Shown here: positions 1 to 7,113 of the stretch, piece by piece
How the letters are laid out: each line of letters begins with the position of its first letter
Numbering within the stretch: the stretch's first letter is position 1
DNA from: Candidatus Aminicenantota bacterium
GTDB taxonomy: Bacteria; Acidobacteriota; Aminicenantia; Aminicenantales; Aminicenantaceae
Assembly (NCBI GenBank): GCA_011049545.1
Contig: DRHQ01000096.1
Span: forward strand, 1 to 50,110
DNA: 50,110 bases
Reading direction: 5' to 3'
Program-made: the position numbers and the translations under genes
The notes under the pieces: generated by a model
What the model was told of the DNA's origin: nothing
The model's database searches: none
What the model saw: only the letters and a program-made list of their open reading frames with translations

Positions 1-79
1 AAGGCTCTGATAAATGGGAAAAAGTTGATTATTGATAAATCCCCCGAATGCGAATCAAAAATTTAAAGGAGGAAAGCTT

Positions 80-277
80 ATGGCAAACTCAATCTGCACA
101 AAATGTGATAATAATCATTTTGAATTAAAAGAAGTAAGCCCCCGAGATTCAGAATTTATACTCTATTTCGTTCAATGTACTAGTTGTGGTGGAGTAATTG
201 GTGTCATTGATTTTTACAACATTGGCGAGCTTATTCATCAACTCGCTAAACAATTAAACGTCTCCCTTAAGCGATAA
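80..277 (+). CDS. small zinc-ribbon-like hypothetical protein
   Basis: A 65-residue protein. The start is set by a strong AAAGGAGG site just before the ATG at 80; an in-frame ATG at 32 lacks such a site. Two CxxC pairs (C6/C9 and C33/C36) suggest a single zinc-binding knuckle, followed by a hydrophobic stretch and a short helix. I do not recognise a named family. It opens a run of small + strand accessory genes. Confidence 0.6.
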   Translation: MANSICTKCDNNHFELKEVSPRDSEFILYFVQCTSCGGVIGVIDFYNIGELIHQLAKQLNVSLKR

Positions 278-296
278 CACCTCATATTCCTCTGAT

Positions 297-331
297 TAAA
301 GGAAATTTATTAGCGAATATAAGAAGGAGGG
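297..331 (+). promoter_or_regulatory. short repeated leader, copy 1
   Basis: The stretch GGAAATTTATTAGCGAATAT followed by AAGAAGGAGG directly precedes the gene at 335. A near copy (GGAAATTTATTGACGAGTAT) lies at 838-868 before the methyltransferase. The shared leader suggests duplicated translation or transcription signals; no clear promoter pair can be assigned. Confidence 0.35.
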
Positions 332-334
332 CAA

Positions 335-823
335 ATGTCAGAATTAACCCCCGAAGAAAAAAGAAGAATTTACGAAGAAGAAAAGGAGAGAATGAAAGCC
401 CAAGAAAAGATAAAAAAGAAAACTAAACCAGCTACATGGGGATGCTTAACAATAATTATTGTCATAGCAATAGTTTGGTTGGCCGGAGTATTTTCTCCAT
501 CCAGGAAACAAGTTACGTCCACAAGGCCCACTGTTCAAGTTAAAAAAGCTATTCCTCAGATCACACAGAAAGATGAAGACCTACTTAGAAAATTGATTGA
601 ATCTGGATTGGTAGAGAAAATAAATCCTCGGTTGAACGAAGTTTTTGTTAATCCTCTTATCTGGGCAAGCTTAAAGTATGATGCAAAGAAAGATTTCGCA
701 GGATTCTTAGCTGTATACTGTGGAAAAAAGAAGGGGTCGGGTATAAATCGGGTAGATATTAAGGATTCTTATTCAGGTAAAAAATTGGCAAAATGTAGTG
801 ACCTTGGATTCAAAGTATATTAA
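335..823 (+). CDS. single-pass membrane protein, hypothetical
   Basis: A 162-residue protein with a good AGGAGG site before the ATG. Residues 1-32 are highly charged (Glu/Lys/Arg) and probably helical and cytoplasmic. Residues about 35-52 form one transmembrane segment and the rest is a soluble domain with two Cys residues near the C-terminus. The layout suggests a membrane-anchored protein with a periplasmic domain. Family not recognised. Confidence 0.65.
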   Translation: MSELTPEEKRRIYEEEKERMKAQEKIKKKTKPATWGCLTIIIVIAIVWLAGVFSPSRKQVTSTRPTVQVKKAIPQITQKDEDLLRKLIESGLVEKINPRLNEVFVNPLIWASLKYDAKKDFAGFLAVYCGKKKGSGINRVDIKDSYSGKKLAKCSDLGFKVY

Positions 824-891
824 AAATACTGCAAATAAGGAAATTTATTGACGAGTATAAAAAGGGGAAATAAAAAAAATAATAAAATACG

Positions 892-2274
892 ATGAAAAAT
901 AATCAATTTAATAAAAATCTTTTAATCTGTGGAGATAATTTAAAAGCCCTTGATGATTTGAAGAAGCAAAGAATTAAAGCAGATCTAATCTATCTTGACC
1001 CTCCTTTTTTCAGCAATAGGCATTATGAAGTTGTTTGGGGGGACGAAGCAGAGGTCAGGAGTTTCAAAGACCGTTGGGCTGGCGGAATTCATGTCTATAT
1101 CGAATGGATGAAAGAGCGCATTAAAAAAATGGCCGAGGTTTTAAAAGACAGCGGCTCCTTTTATCTACACTGTGACCCTCATGCAAGTCACCATCTAAAG
1201 ATAATGCTTGATAATGTTTTGGGTCATCAAAATTTCCGCAGTGAGATCCACTGGCAAAGGACGAGTAGCCACAGCGATAGCAAAAAATGGCCTAATATTC
1301 ATGATACAATTTTCTACTATGCAAGAGAAAGGGCCACCTGGAATCCTCAATATCTTGCACACAGCCCAGAATATGTGTCTAAATTCTACCGATACAAAGA
1401 CGATAGAGGAGTATATAGACACGATCATATTATACGATCTGCATCAATGGGGCCTAGACCCAATCTAGCATATGAATATAAAGGATATACACCAAAATGG
1501 GGCTGGCGAATGTTGAGGGACAAGGTTGAAGTCTTGGATAATGACAATCGAATAGCATGGTCCAAAACAGGCAGACCTTATCTTAAAAGGTATTTACACG
1601 AGCAAAAAGGCACAATGGTTTCTTCGCTTTGGACTGATATTCCCCCAGTTTCTCCACATGCCACTGAACGACTTGGATATCCAACACAAAAACCAGAAGC
1701 ATTATTAGAAAGAATCATTAAGGCAAGTACTAATAAAAACGATTTAATCTTAGACCCTTTCTGTGGCTGCGGAACAGCTATGGCAGTAGCTCATAAGTTA
1801 AATCGCAAATGGATAGGAATTGATATATCCCCAACTGCAATAAGCCTTATTGAGAAGAGGTTAGATAAATTAGGGGCTATAAAAAGAAAAGATTTTGATA
1901 GCATTGGAATGCCTACAACAATAACAGAGCTAAAAGCATTAGAGCCTTTTGAGTTTCAAAATTGGGTAATAAATGAGATGAGAGCAAAACAGAGTAAAAA
2001 GTTGGTTGCTGATATGGGATTAAATGGATATTATGATAAAACTATTTTCACCGAAGAGGCAGGGATCCAGGTTAAACAATCAGAAAAAGTAGGAAGAAAT
2101 GTTGTTGATAATTTTGAGACAGCATTAAGGAGGGGCAAGTATAAGATGGGTTTTATAGTTGCCTTCAGCTTTACAAAAGGCACACATGAAGAGACAGCAA
2201 GAGTAAAAGGGAAAGGCTTAGATATTAAATTGATTAGAGTGGAAGATTTGCTTTTAGGGAAGATTAAAATATAG
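892..2274 (+). CDS. DNA methyltransferase (beta-type N4/N6) with C-terminal nuclease-like domain
   Basis: A 460-residue protein. DPPF (residues 36-39) is the catalytic motif IV, and DPFCGCGT (288-295) with a following GIDIS strand is the AdoMet-binding motif I. This IV-before-I order is typical of beta-class amino-methyltransferases that modify adenine N6 or cytosine N4. Residues about 353-460 form an extra domain with an EFQNWV helix, GYYD (Asp382) and IQVK (Lys395), which resembles the D-x-QxK core of Mrr-type restriction nucleases. The chain therefore looks like a modification enzyme fused to a restriction-like domain. No separate restriction or specificity gene is visible beside it. The start lacks a strong Shine-Dalgarno site (an A-rich leader only). 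The methyltransferase assignment is firm; the nuclease assignment rests on motifs. Confidence 0.88.
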   Translation: MKNNQFNKNLLICGDNLKALDDLKKQRIKADLIYLDPPFFSNRHYEVVWGDEAEVRSFKDRWAGGIHVYIEWMKERIKKMAEVLKDSGSFYLHCDPHASHHLKIMLDNVLGHQNFRSEIHWQRTSSHSDSKKWPNIHDTIFYYARERATWNPQYLAHSPEYVSKFYRYKDDRGVYRHDHIIRSASMGPRPNLAYEYKGYTPKWGWRMLRDKVEVLDNDNRIAWSKTGRPYLKRYLHEQKGTMVSSLWTDIPPVSPHATERLGYPTQKPEALLERIIKASTNKNDLILDPFCGCGTAMAVAHKLNRKWIGIDISPTAISLIEKRLDKLGAIKRKDFDSIGMPTTITELKALEPFEFQNWVINEMRAKQSKKLVADMGLNGYYDKTIFTEEAGIQVKQSEKVGRNVVDNFETALRRGKYKMGFIVAFSFTKGTHEETARVKGKGLDIKLIRVEDLLLGKIKI

Positions 2275-2498
2275 AGATTATTGAGCCGACTGGAAACCAA
2301 ATCTCCTAAAGCCCTGGCTTCCCCAGAGAAAGGCGAAGGCTTAGGATATTCAAAGACTTGAGTTCGTCGCTCTATGGCACTCTCAGAGCCTTGTTTTCCA
2401 GGGGTATAAATTTTCAGGGAACTTTTCCTCCCAAAGGGTCAAAAAAGCCCGAATCACTAATTATGCGTTATATATCTTGATTTTTTTTGGGATTTTTA

Positions 2499-2527
2499 TT
2501 GACTTCTTAATTAAGTTATGTTATTTG
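2499..2527 (+). promoter_or_regulatory. putative sigma-70-type promoter inside the repeat
   Basis: TTGACT and TATTTG are separated by exactly 17 bases, and the block is conserved in all four long copies of the repeat. It would transcribe the structured leader and the small gene at 2,658. The -10 box is imperfect, so this is inference from spacing and conservation. Confidence 0.45.
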
Positions 2528-2537
2528 GAAATAAATG

Positions 2538-2638
2538 AGGCGGCGAATAAAAAAAACGATGTCCCACCAATTAATTTTGGTTCCCATCATAACACAAAAT
2601 TGCTGCTGAGGTTTGGCATCATTCCTCAGCTGTCGCCT
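2538..2638 (+). ncRNA. structured 5' leader, GGCGAC-stem family, copy 1
   Basis: AGGCGGC at the left pairs with GTCGCCT at the right. Inside is a hairpin GCTGAGG / CCTCAGC with loop TTTGGCATCATT. The same architecture and loop recur elsewhere in the window, which supports an RNA element in the leader of the gene at 2,658. No known riboswitch class is recognised. Confidence 0.45.
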
Positions 2639-2657
2639 TAAAAAAAGGAGGTGAGAG

Positions 2658-2837
2658 ATGGAGAGCAAGGCTTGGAAGGAATTCAAGAGAAAAGTGGATG
2701 ATGGTTTGAGTACATTTATAGCAGAAACAATAGAAAAACATAGTACCGAGATTCATATTTGGTTCGAAAAATATCGACAAGGTAAATGTAGCGTTGAAGA
2801 TTTTGCTAATAAGTTTATAGAACTTTCAAATAAATAA
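2658..2837 (+). CDS. 59-residue hypothetical protein
   Basis: A short ORF preceded by a very strong AAAAGGAGGTGAG site. It begins MESKAWKEF and ends ELSNK. It is rich in charged and aromatic residues and probably helical, with one Cys and no membrane segment. The strong ribosome site and its place between two repeat copies, like a one-gene cassette, argue that it is expressed. Family not recognised. Confidence 0.55.
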   Translation: MESKAWKEFKRKVDDGLSTFIAETIEKHSTEIHIWFEKYRQGKCSVEDFANKFIELSNK

Positions 2838-2844
2838 TTAAGAT

Positions 2845-2908
2845 GGTTCCCATCATAACAGATTGCTGAGGTTTGGCACCGTTCGCTAGCCTTTGTAAAA
2901 TGACCTTA
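2845..2908 (+). repeat. partial intergenic module
   Basis: This short piece repeats the GCTGAGG TTTGGCACCGTT loop side of the structured leader without its right stem. It then runs into the TGTAAAATGACCTTAAA tail that precedes several genes in the window (for example near 18,885 and 21,910). It is a degenerate or recombined copy. Confidence 0.55.
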
Positions 2909-2910
2909 AA

Positions 2911-3234
2911 ATGAAACTTGAGAATAACGGCAACAAAAAGAGGCAAGATTTTGTGTTTGACAGATTAGGGTTTGATTTGCTCGGCATTGAAGCAAAAAAA
3001 AGATTAAGCAGATCTAGGTTTATCATTTTTGTCATTGGATTTCCGTTTTTATGCATAGGCATTGCCCTATGGATATTCAAGTTATTTGAAGTTGTTACAT
3101 GGTGGGCCCCTTGGCCTTTTATTCTTGTTGCGATTGGTTCATCAATCTACAATCATTTTAACCTCAGAAGATCAAGGAAACTTATAGATAAGATGCGAGA
3201 AACACTGAATTCACTTATGTCAACTAGGAGGTAA
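2911..3234 (+). CDS. two-transmembrane (2TM-like) protein, paralogue 1
   Basis: A 107-residue protein with a charged N-terminus and two hydrophobic segments (about residues 34-56 and 62-80, the second containing WWAPWPFILVAIG), then a basic tail. It resembles 2TM-domain membrane proteins. A close paralogue lies inverted at 23,090-23,419 with nearly the same first 20 codons. The last codons (MSTRR) are read from the ATGTCAACTA end of the intergenic repeat, so its C-terminus differs from the paralogue. Confidence 0.7.
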   Translation: MKLENNGNKKRQDFVFDRLGFDLLGIEAKKRLSRSRFIIFVIGFPFLCIGIALWIFKLFEVVTWWAPWPFILVAIGSSIYNHFNLRRSRKLIDKMRETLNSLMSTRR

Positions 3235-3238
3235 ATAT

Positions 3239-3466
3239 GTGGTGTATAAGATGAAAATGGCGATAACAGACCCTTTTTGTTGTAGGTGTAAGGAAGATTT
3301 TCCCGTAGCCGAAGAGCCTACAAGATGGATGATGGGGCAACTTAGAAAATTATCAAAAGCCCCAAAGAAAATAAGAGAACAATTTCGTGAATGGCTAAAT
3401 AGTGAAATTCATGGTGAGGGATATTTGTGTGGCAATTGTTATTTTGATTTGACTGATGATGAGTGA
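3239..3466 (+). CDS. small Cys-rich, probably zinc-binding protein
   Basis: A 75-residue protein starting at GTG 3,239, which sits 7 bases after AGGAGG. The nearby ATG at 3,237 gives only five codons. C14, C15 and C17 near the N-terminus and C64/C67 near the end could form one zinc site around a helical middle. It overlaps the next gene by 11 bases, suggesting coupled translation. Family not recognised. Confidence 0.55.
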   Translation: MVYKMKMAITDPFCCRCKEDFPVAEEPTRWMMGQLRKLSKAPKKIREQFREWLNSEIHGEGYLCGNCYFDLTDDE

Positions 3467-3638
3467 AAAAAAAGAATTTTATGGCCCATGTTTACCTCAA
3501 AGGAAACGGCATTATTTTGGCAGGAATACTGGTTGGGCTGGAGGAATGGGACAACCTTGGACATATAAGTGCATTTGGTGTGGAAAATATAATCCAAGAT
3601 GGGAGCCTAAATTTTGGGAAGAAGAATTTGAAAAATAG
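3456..3638 (+). CDS. 60-residue aromatic-rich protein with CxxC
   Basis: It starts inside the end of the previous gene (ATGATGAGTGA overlap), which implies translational coupling. It is rich in Trp, Gly and Lys, with C12 and a C39-x2-C42 pair. No family is recognised. The start may be the second Met. Confidence 0.5.
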   Translation: MMSEKKEFYGPCLPQRKRHYFGRNTGWAGGMGQPWTYKCIWCGKYNPRWEPKFWEEEFEK

Positions 3639-3649
3639 ATGAGATAATT

Positions 3650-3690
3650 GTGTCGCAGAAGGAGCATTATGTCAACTAACGGGAGCTAAA
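3650..3690 (+). repeat. core end of intergenic repeat
   Basis: TGTCGCAGAA followed by ATTATGTCAACTAAC is the right end of the repeat core found at most gene junctions in the window. It is followed by a 23-codon ORF (3,692-3,763) that runs into the tandem array and looks like a gene remnant. Confidence 0.65.
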
Positions 3691-3730
3691 TATGAAGATT
3701 TATCATGGTATTAACAAAGGTACCAGGGGG

Positions 3731-4272
3731 CAAATGCACGAATTAATACGACCTTTTTACTAAGGATTGGAGACTTTCGCAAATGCACGAATTAATACGA
3801 CTTTTTTAGTAGGGTTTGGAGACTTTCGCAAATGCACGAATTAATACGACTTTTTTAGTAGGGTTTGGAGACTTTCGCAAATGCACGAATTAATACGACC
3901 TTTTTACTAAGGATTGGAGACTTTCATAAACGCACGAATTAACACGACTTTTTTAGTAGGGATTGGAGACTTTCGCAAATGCACGAATTAATACGACTTT
4001 TTTAGTAGGGTTTGGAGACTTTCGCAAATGCACGAATTAATACGACCTTTTTACTAAGGATTGGAGACTTTCGCAAATGCACGAATTAATACGACCTTTT
4101 TACTAAGGATTGGAGACTTTCATAAACGCACGAATTAACACGACTTTTTTAGTAGGGTTTGGAGACTTTCATGAATGCACGAATTAACACGACTTTTTTA
4201 GTAGGGTTTGGAGACTTTCATGAATGCACGAATTAATACGACTTTTTTAGTAGGGTTTGGAGACTTTCATAC
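3731..4272 (+). repeat. tandem array of about 11 units of 49 bp
   Basis: Units begin CAAATGCACGAATTAATACG and end GGAGACTTTC, with a strict 49-base step. Two main unit types alternate irregularly: one with ACCTTTTTACTAAGGATT and one with ACTTTTTTAGTAGGGTTT. The joints also vary (TTCGCAAATG, TTCATAAACG, TTCATGAATG). There are no unique spacers, so it is not CRISPR. A single partial unit lies inverted near 22,010-22,040. Confidence 0.95.
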
Positions 4273-4293
4273 TCGAATTTAGATAGAGATCAA

Positions 4294-4896
4294 ATGAAAA
4301 AAAACATCCTTCTGCTGGTATGCATTTCTTTCTTTATAATTATTCCTTCTAATGTAAACGGACAGAGCAAAAAATTTGTGATAGGGATTCATTCTGGATA
4401 TTCTTTTCTTTTCGGGACAGGACTTCATGAAGATAGCGGACTTTGGGGCGAATCCAAAAGAAAAACTAAATTAGGATTACACAAGGGACTTAGTTTACAA
4501 TACTATTTCTCCGCCAAATGCGCAATTCAGTTAGAAAAGGATTATCAAAGAATGGCTTATCATCATGAGTTTACTGATTTTGTTAACCCCGAATACAGTT
4601 ATTCCAGTGTGGATAATTCTTCATTTACTGTATATTATTTAAATTTAATTCGCCACTACACGAATAAAGAAAATAATTTTTCCTGGTATGTTTCTGCTGG
4701 TATTGGAGTAGAAAAGATGGGTCCACGTGTGCTATATTTTAAAATAGGGGGCGGAATAAAATACTCTTTTTCTCCGCATATGGCATTGCATCTGGGGGTT
4801 TCTTTTTTGCCACCACAGATTATTCATTACTATCGGCTAGTTCCTGGTGGCATAATGTATTTTTCCCTCAATGTTGGCTTGGAATACGGATTTTAA
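4294..4896 (+). CDS. outer-membrane beta-barrel protein
   Basis: A 200-residue protein with a signal peptide (residues 1-23, hydrophobic core ending NVNGQ) followed by alternating aromatic/polar strands and a C-terminal aromatic residue (GLEYGF), typical of small eight-stranded outer-membrane barrels. It probably sits in the outer membrane; its role is unknown. It follows directly on the tandem array and has only a weak ribosome site. Confidence 0.72.
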   Translation: MKKNILLLVCISFFIIIPSNVNGQSKKFVIGIHSGYSFLFGTGLHEDSGLWGESKRKTKLGLHKGLSLQYYFSAKCAIQLEKDYQRMAYHHEFTDFVNPEYSYSSVDNSSFTVYYLNLIRHYTNKENNFSWYVSAGIGVEKMGPRVLYFKIGGGIKYSFSPHMALHLGVSFLPPQIIHYYRLVPGGIMYFSLNVGLEYGF

Positions 4897-4904
4897 ATTT
4901 CATG

Positions 4905-5165
4905 ATCAGGCGGCAAAAAAGGAATTGGGGCGAATATTCATTAACAGGCTTGAAAGGCGAAGACTTAGATATTCAAAGACTTGAGTTCGTCGCTCTATGG
5001 CACTCTCAGAGCCTTGTTTTTCAGGGGTATAAATTTTCAGGGAACTTTTTCCCCCAAAGGGTCAAAAAAGCTCGAATCACTAAATATAAGTGATATATCT
5101 TGGTTTTTTTGGGATTTTTCTTGACTTTTTAATTAAGTTATGTTTTATTCGGAAATAAAGGAGGT
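4905..5165 (+). repeat. modular intergenic repeat, long copy 2
   Basis: It contains AGGCGGCAAAAAAGG at the left, the same core variant as copy 1, a hairpin ATCACT aaatata AGTGAT, and the TTGACT promoter block. It lacks the closed GGCGAC leader. It forms the left border of the GC-richer protease/radical SAM block; copy 3 (9,545-9,770) forms the right border in the same orientation. Confidence 0.8.
5121..5149 (+). promoter_or_regulatory. putative promoter of the protease operon
   Basis: TTGACT and TTTATT are spaced by 17 bases about 65 bp before the protease ATG. It is conserved in position with the other repeat copies. A strong AAAGGAGG-type site follows at about 5,200. Confidence 0.45.
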
Positions 5166-5215
5166 CAAATGATTAAAAAAATGTCAAAAATAATAAAAAA
5201 AAGGAGGAAAGAAAA

Positions 5216-7018
5216 ATGAAAAAATCCAAACCATTAAATCCAGCCAACAGAGGAGAGAGTAAGGCCGTAGTGGGACCAATGCCCAAGAAAATTTTCGCAC
5301 AGGCTTCACCCAGATCTGTGGGCGGCGTATCGATGTTCGACGCATTAAGCAGGATTAATGCCGAGACAGTGCATGCCTTTGCGTCTGATCCCAACATCAT
5401 CAATCGGGCGACCGTAATGCTTCAAGAGGCAGGCTTTGAGATTCTCCAAGTGACAAGTCTGACAATAAATATCGCTGGTAGTCAGAAGACATACGAGAAG
5501 GCGTTCAACACTAAGCTGATAACTGAGGAACGGCCGGTGATAAAGGAACTGGGCAGGGAAGACACAGCTACCTTCATCGAATGCCCCGATACCGATCTAC
5601 GCGGATTAATCAGTACCGCTAAAACTGCATTTAAAGACGTGCTGGAGGGCATCGCCATAGAGGAGCCCAATTACCTTATGGCCGAGTCCATGTACCCACC
5701 CAACAAAGAGTACTGGCATCTTCGCGTGCCTGCCGGTGTTTCTTTGGCCACCAATGCCGACAAAGCTCACCGCGCTGGTATTACTGGCCAGGGCATCAAG
5801 ATAGCCATGGTCGACACGGGTCATTACAAACATCGGTGGTTTGTTGGTCGTGGGTACCGAGTGGCACCAGTGGTTCTCGCGCCGGGATCAACTGATCCGC
5901 TGAAAGACGACCATGGTCATGGCACGGGTGAGTCGGCCAACATCTTCGCGGTAGCCCCGGATGCGGAGTTATTGCCTGTCAAATGGAACTATGTTAACAG
6001 CACTGCCGCAATTAACACGGCCGTGGGCCTGCAGCCGGATATCATTACCTGCAGTTGGGGCCACGATAAGCCGTCTGGGAATCTGACTGCCGCGGATCAG
6101 GCCGCTGCTGCCGCCATTGCAGCCGCAGTTGCCAGCGGTATCATTGTCGTTTTTGCCGCCGGGAACGGACAGTGGGGATTCCCTGGACAGCATCCCGATG
6201 TTATCTCCGCCGGAGGCGTCTTCATGGACATAGACGAATCGCTTTGGGCCTCAGACTATGCCAGCGGCTTTATGAGCAATATCTATCCTGGAAGGCAAGT
6301 TCCGGATCTCTGCGGCTTGGTCGGAATGAGGCCGGGAGCATCATACATCATGCTACCGATACAGCCTAATTGCACCATGGATCAGATCAAGGCGGGGGGT
6401 ACGCATCCTCCTGGCGACGAGACAGCCTCAGATGATGGCTGGGCAGCCTTCAGCGGTACGTCGGCCGCGGCTCCTCAACTGGCAGGCGTGGCCGCCCTCA
6501 TCAAGCAGGCCTGTGCCAGATTAACTCCCGCACAGGTGAGGGACATAATGAAGAAGACAGCGCGTGATGTAACTCAGGGCAACTGTCATCCTAATACAGG
6601 TGCTAATCCGGCGATACCGGGGCCTGACGATGCCACCGGTTATGGTCTAGTTAATGCGCACAAGGCTACGCTTATGGCCAAACTACGCTGCATCAGCATT
6701 AGACCAATACGATCAATAGGGGGTATCTCTCGCGCAACGCTACCCCGAGGACCTAGCATAGGATCCATCCAGCCCCGAGGACCTAGCATAGGATCCATCC
6801 AGCCCCGAGGACCTATTACTAGGGCACCCCAACCACCCACAGGGCCCATTACCGGACCAATTTCTCCGGTCAGACCCAGAGAAGCTGCTGAACTGACCGA
6901 TCTGGAGCTGGCCTCTCTTGAGACACAATTGGCTCAACAGCCGCAACTCTCTGAAGAAGACGTCGAGATGCTGGAGAAGATGCTCCTCGAATCTGATCCC
7001 GACATCACTGACGAATAA
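5216..7018 (+). CDS. S8 (subtilisin-like) serine protease with repeated C-terminal tail
   Basis: A 600-residue protein. The triad is visible: Asp200 (AMVDTG), His235 (GHGTG) and Ser416 (SGTSAAAP), with the oxyanion Asn317 (AAGN). Residues about 40-150 look like a propeptide. There is no signal peptide, so it may act in the cytoplasm or leave by a dedicated route. After the catalytic domain, residues 511-540 contain two exact copies of RGPSIGSIQP and a third variant, followed by Pro-rich GPITGPIS and an acidic helical end. The gene is clearly richer in G+C than its flanks. It is followed after about 95 bases by a RiPP-type radical SAM gene, so it may be a maturation or leader-cleaving protease, or itself a substrate. 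That role is inference; the protease call is firm. Confidence 0.92.
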   Translation: MKKSKPLNPANRGESKAVVGPMPKKIFAQASPRSVGGVSMFDALSRINAETVHAFASDPNIINRATVMLQEAGFEILQVTSLTINIAGSQKTYEKAFNTKLITEERPVIKELGREDTATFIECPDTDLRGLISTAKTAFKDVLEGIAIEEPNYLMAESMYPPNKEYWHLRVPAGVSLATNADKAHRAGITGQGIKIAMVDTGHYKHRWFVGRGYRVAPVVLAPGSTDPLKDDHGHGTGESANIFAVAPDAELLPVKWNYVNSTAAINTAVGLQPDIITCSWGHDKPSGNLTAADQAAAAAIAAAVASGIIVVFAAGNGQWGFPGQHPDVISAGGVFMDIDESLWASDYASGFMSNIYPGRQVPDLCGLVGMRPGASYIMLPIQPNCTMDQIKAGGTHPPGDETASDDGWAAFSGTSAAAPQLAGVAALIKQACARLTPAQVRDIMKKTARDVTQGNCHPNTGANPAIPGPDDATGYGLVNAHKATLMAKLRCISIRPIRSIGGISRATLPRGPSIGSIQPRGPSIGSIQPRGPITRAPQPPTGPITGPISPVRPREAAELTDLELASLETQLAQQPQLSEEDVEMLEKMLLESDPDITDE

Positions 7019-7034
7019 AAGCATTTAAGGAAAG

Positions 7035-7070
7035 GTTACCGCTCGTCTTCATGGCGGGCGGTTGCCTGAC
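7035..7070 (+). other. intercistronic hairpin
   Basis: ACCGCTCG and CGGGCGGT can pair around a 7-base loop between the protease and radical SAM genes. It has no T-run, so it is more likely an mRNA-processing or stability hairpin than a terminator. Confidence 0.3.
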
Positions 7071-7113
7071 CTCTGTGAAAAGTCGGTAACTGACTGCGGA
7101 GGATGGTCTTGCC

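Larger units (their letters stand above)
2281..2640 (+). repeat. modular intergenic repeat, long copy 1
   Basis: This is a non-coding spacer of about 360 bp. It starts with a hairpin (GGAAACCAAAT paired with CCTGGCTTCC), continues with a core variant shared almost word for word with 4,950-5,100, and then has a promoter-like TTGACT block and a GGCGGC...GTCGCC leader. Related copies lie at 4,905-5,165, 9,545-9,770 and, inverted, 15,030-15,390. No protein is plausible here. Confidence 0.8.

Noticed and set aside
3692..3763. 23-codon ORF before the tandem array
   Set aside because: It runs into the first array unit and stops; it looks like the remnant of a gene cut by the array.
3731..4272. CRISPR-like regular repeats
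   Set aside because: The 49-bp units are directly joined with no unique spacers and differ only by shared variants; no cas genes are present.
4902..5093. 63-codon ORF
   Set aside because: It lies entirely within a repeat copy whose other copies are not open in the same frame.
5173..7024. Long reverse-strand ORFs within the protease gene
   Set aside because: They are shadows of the GC-richer protease gene, whose catalytic motifs all lie on the + strand.
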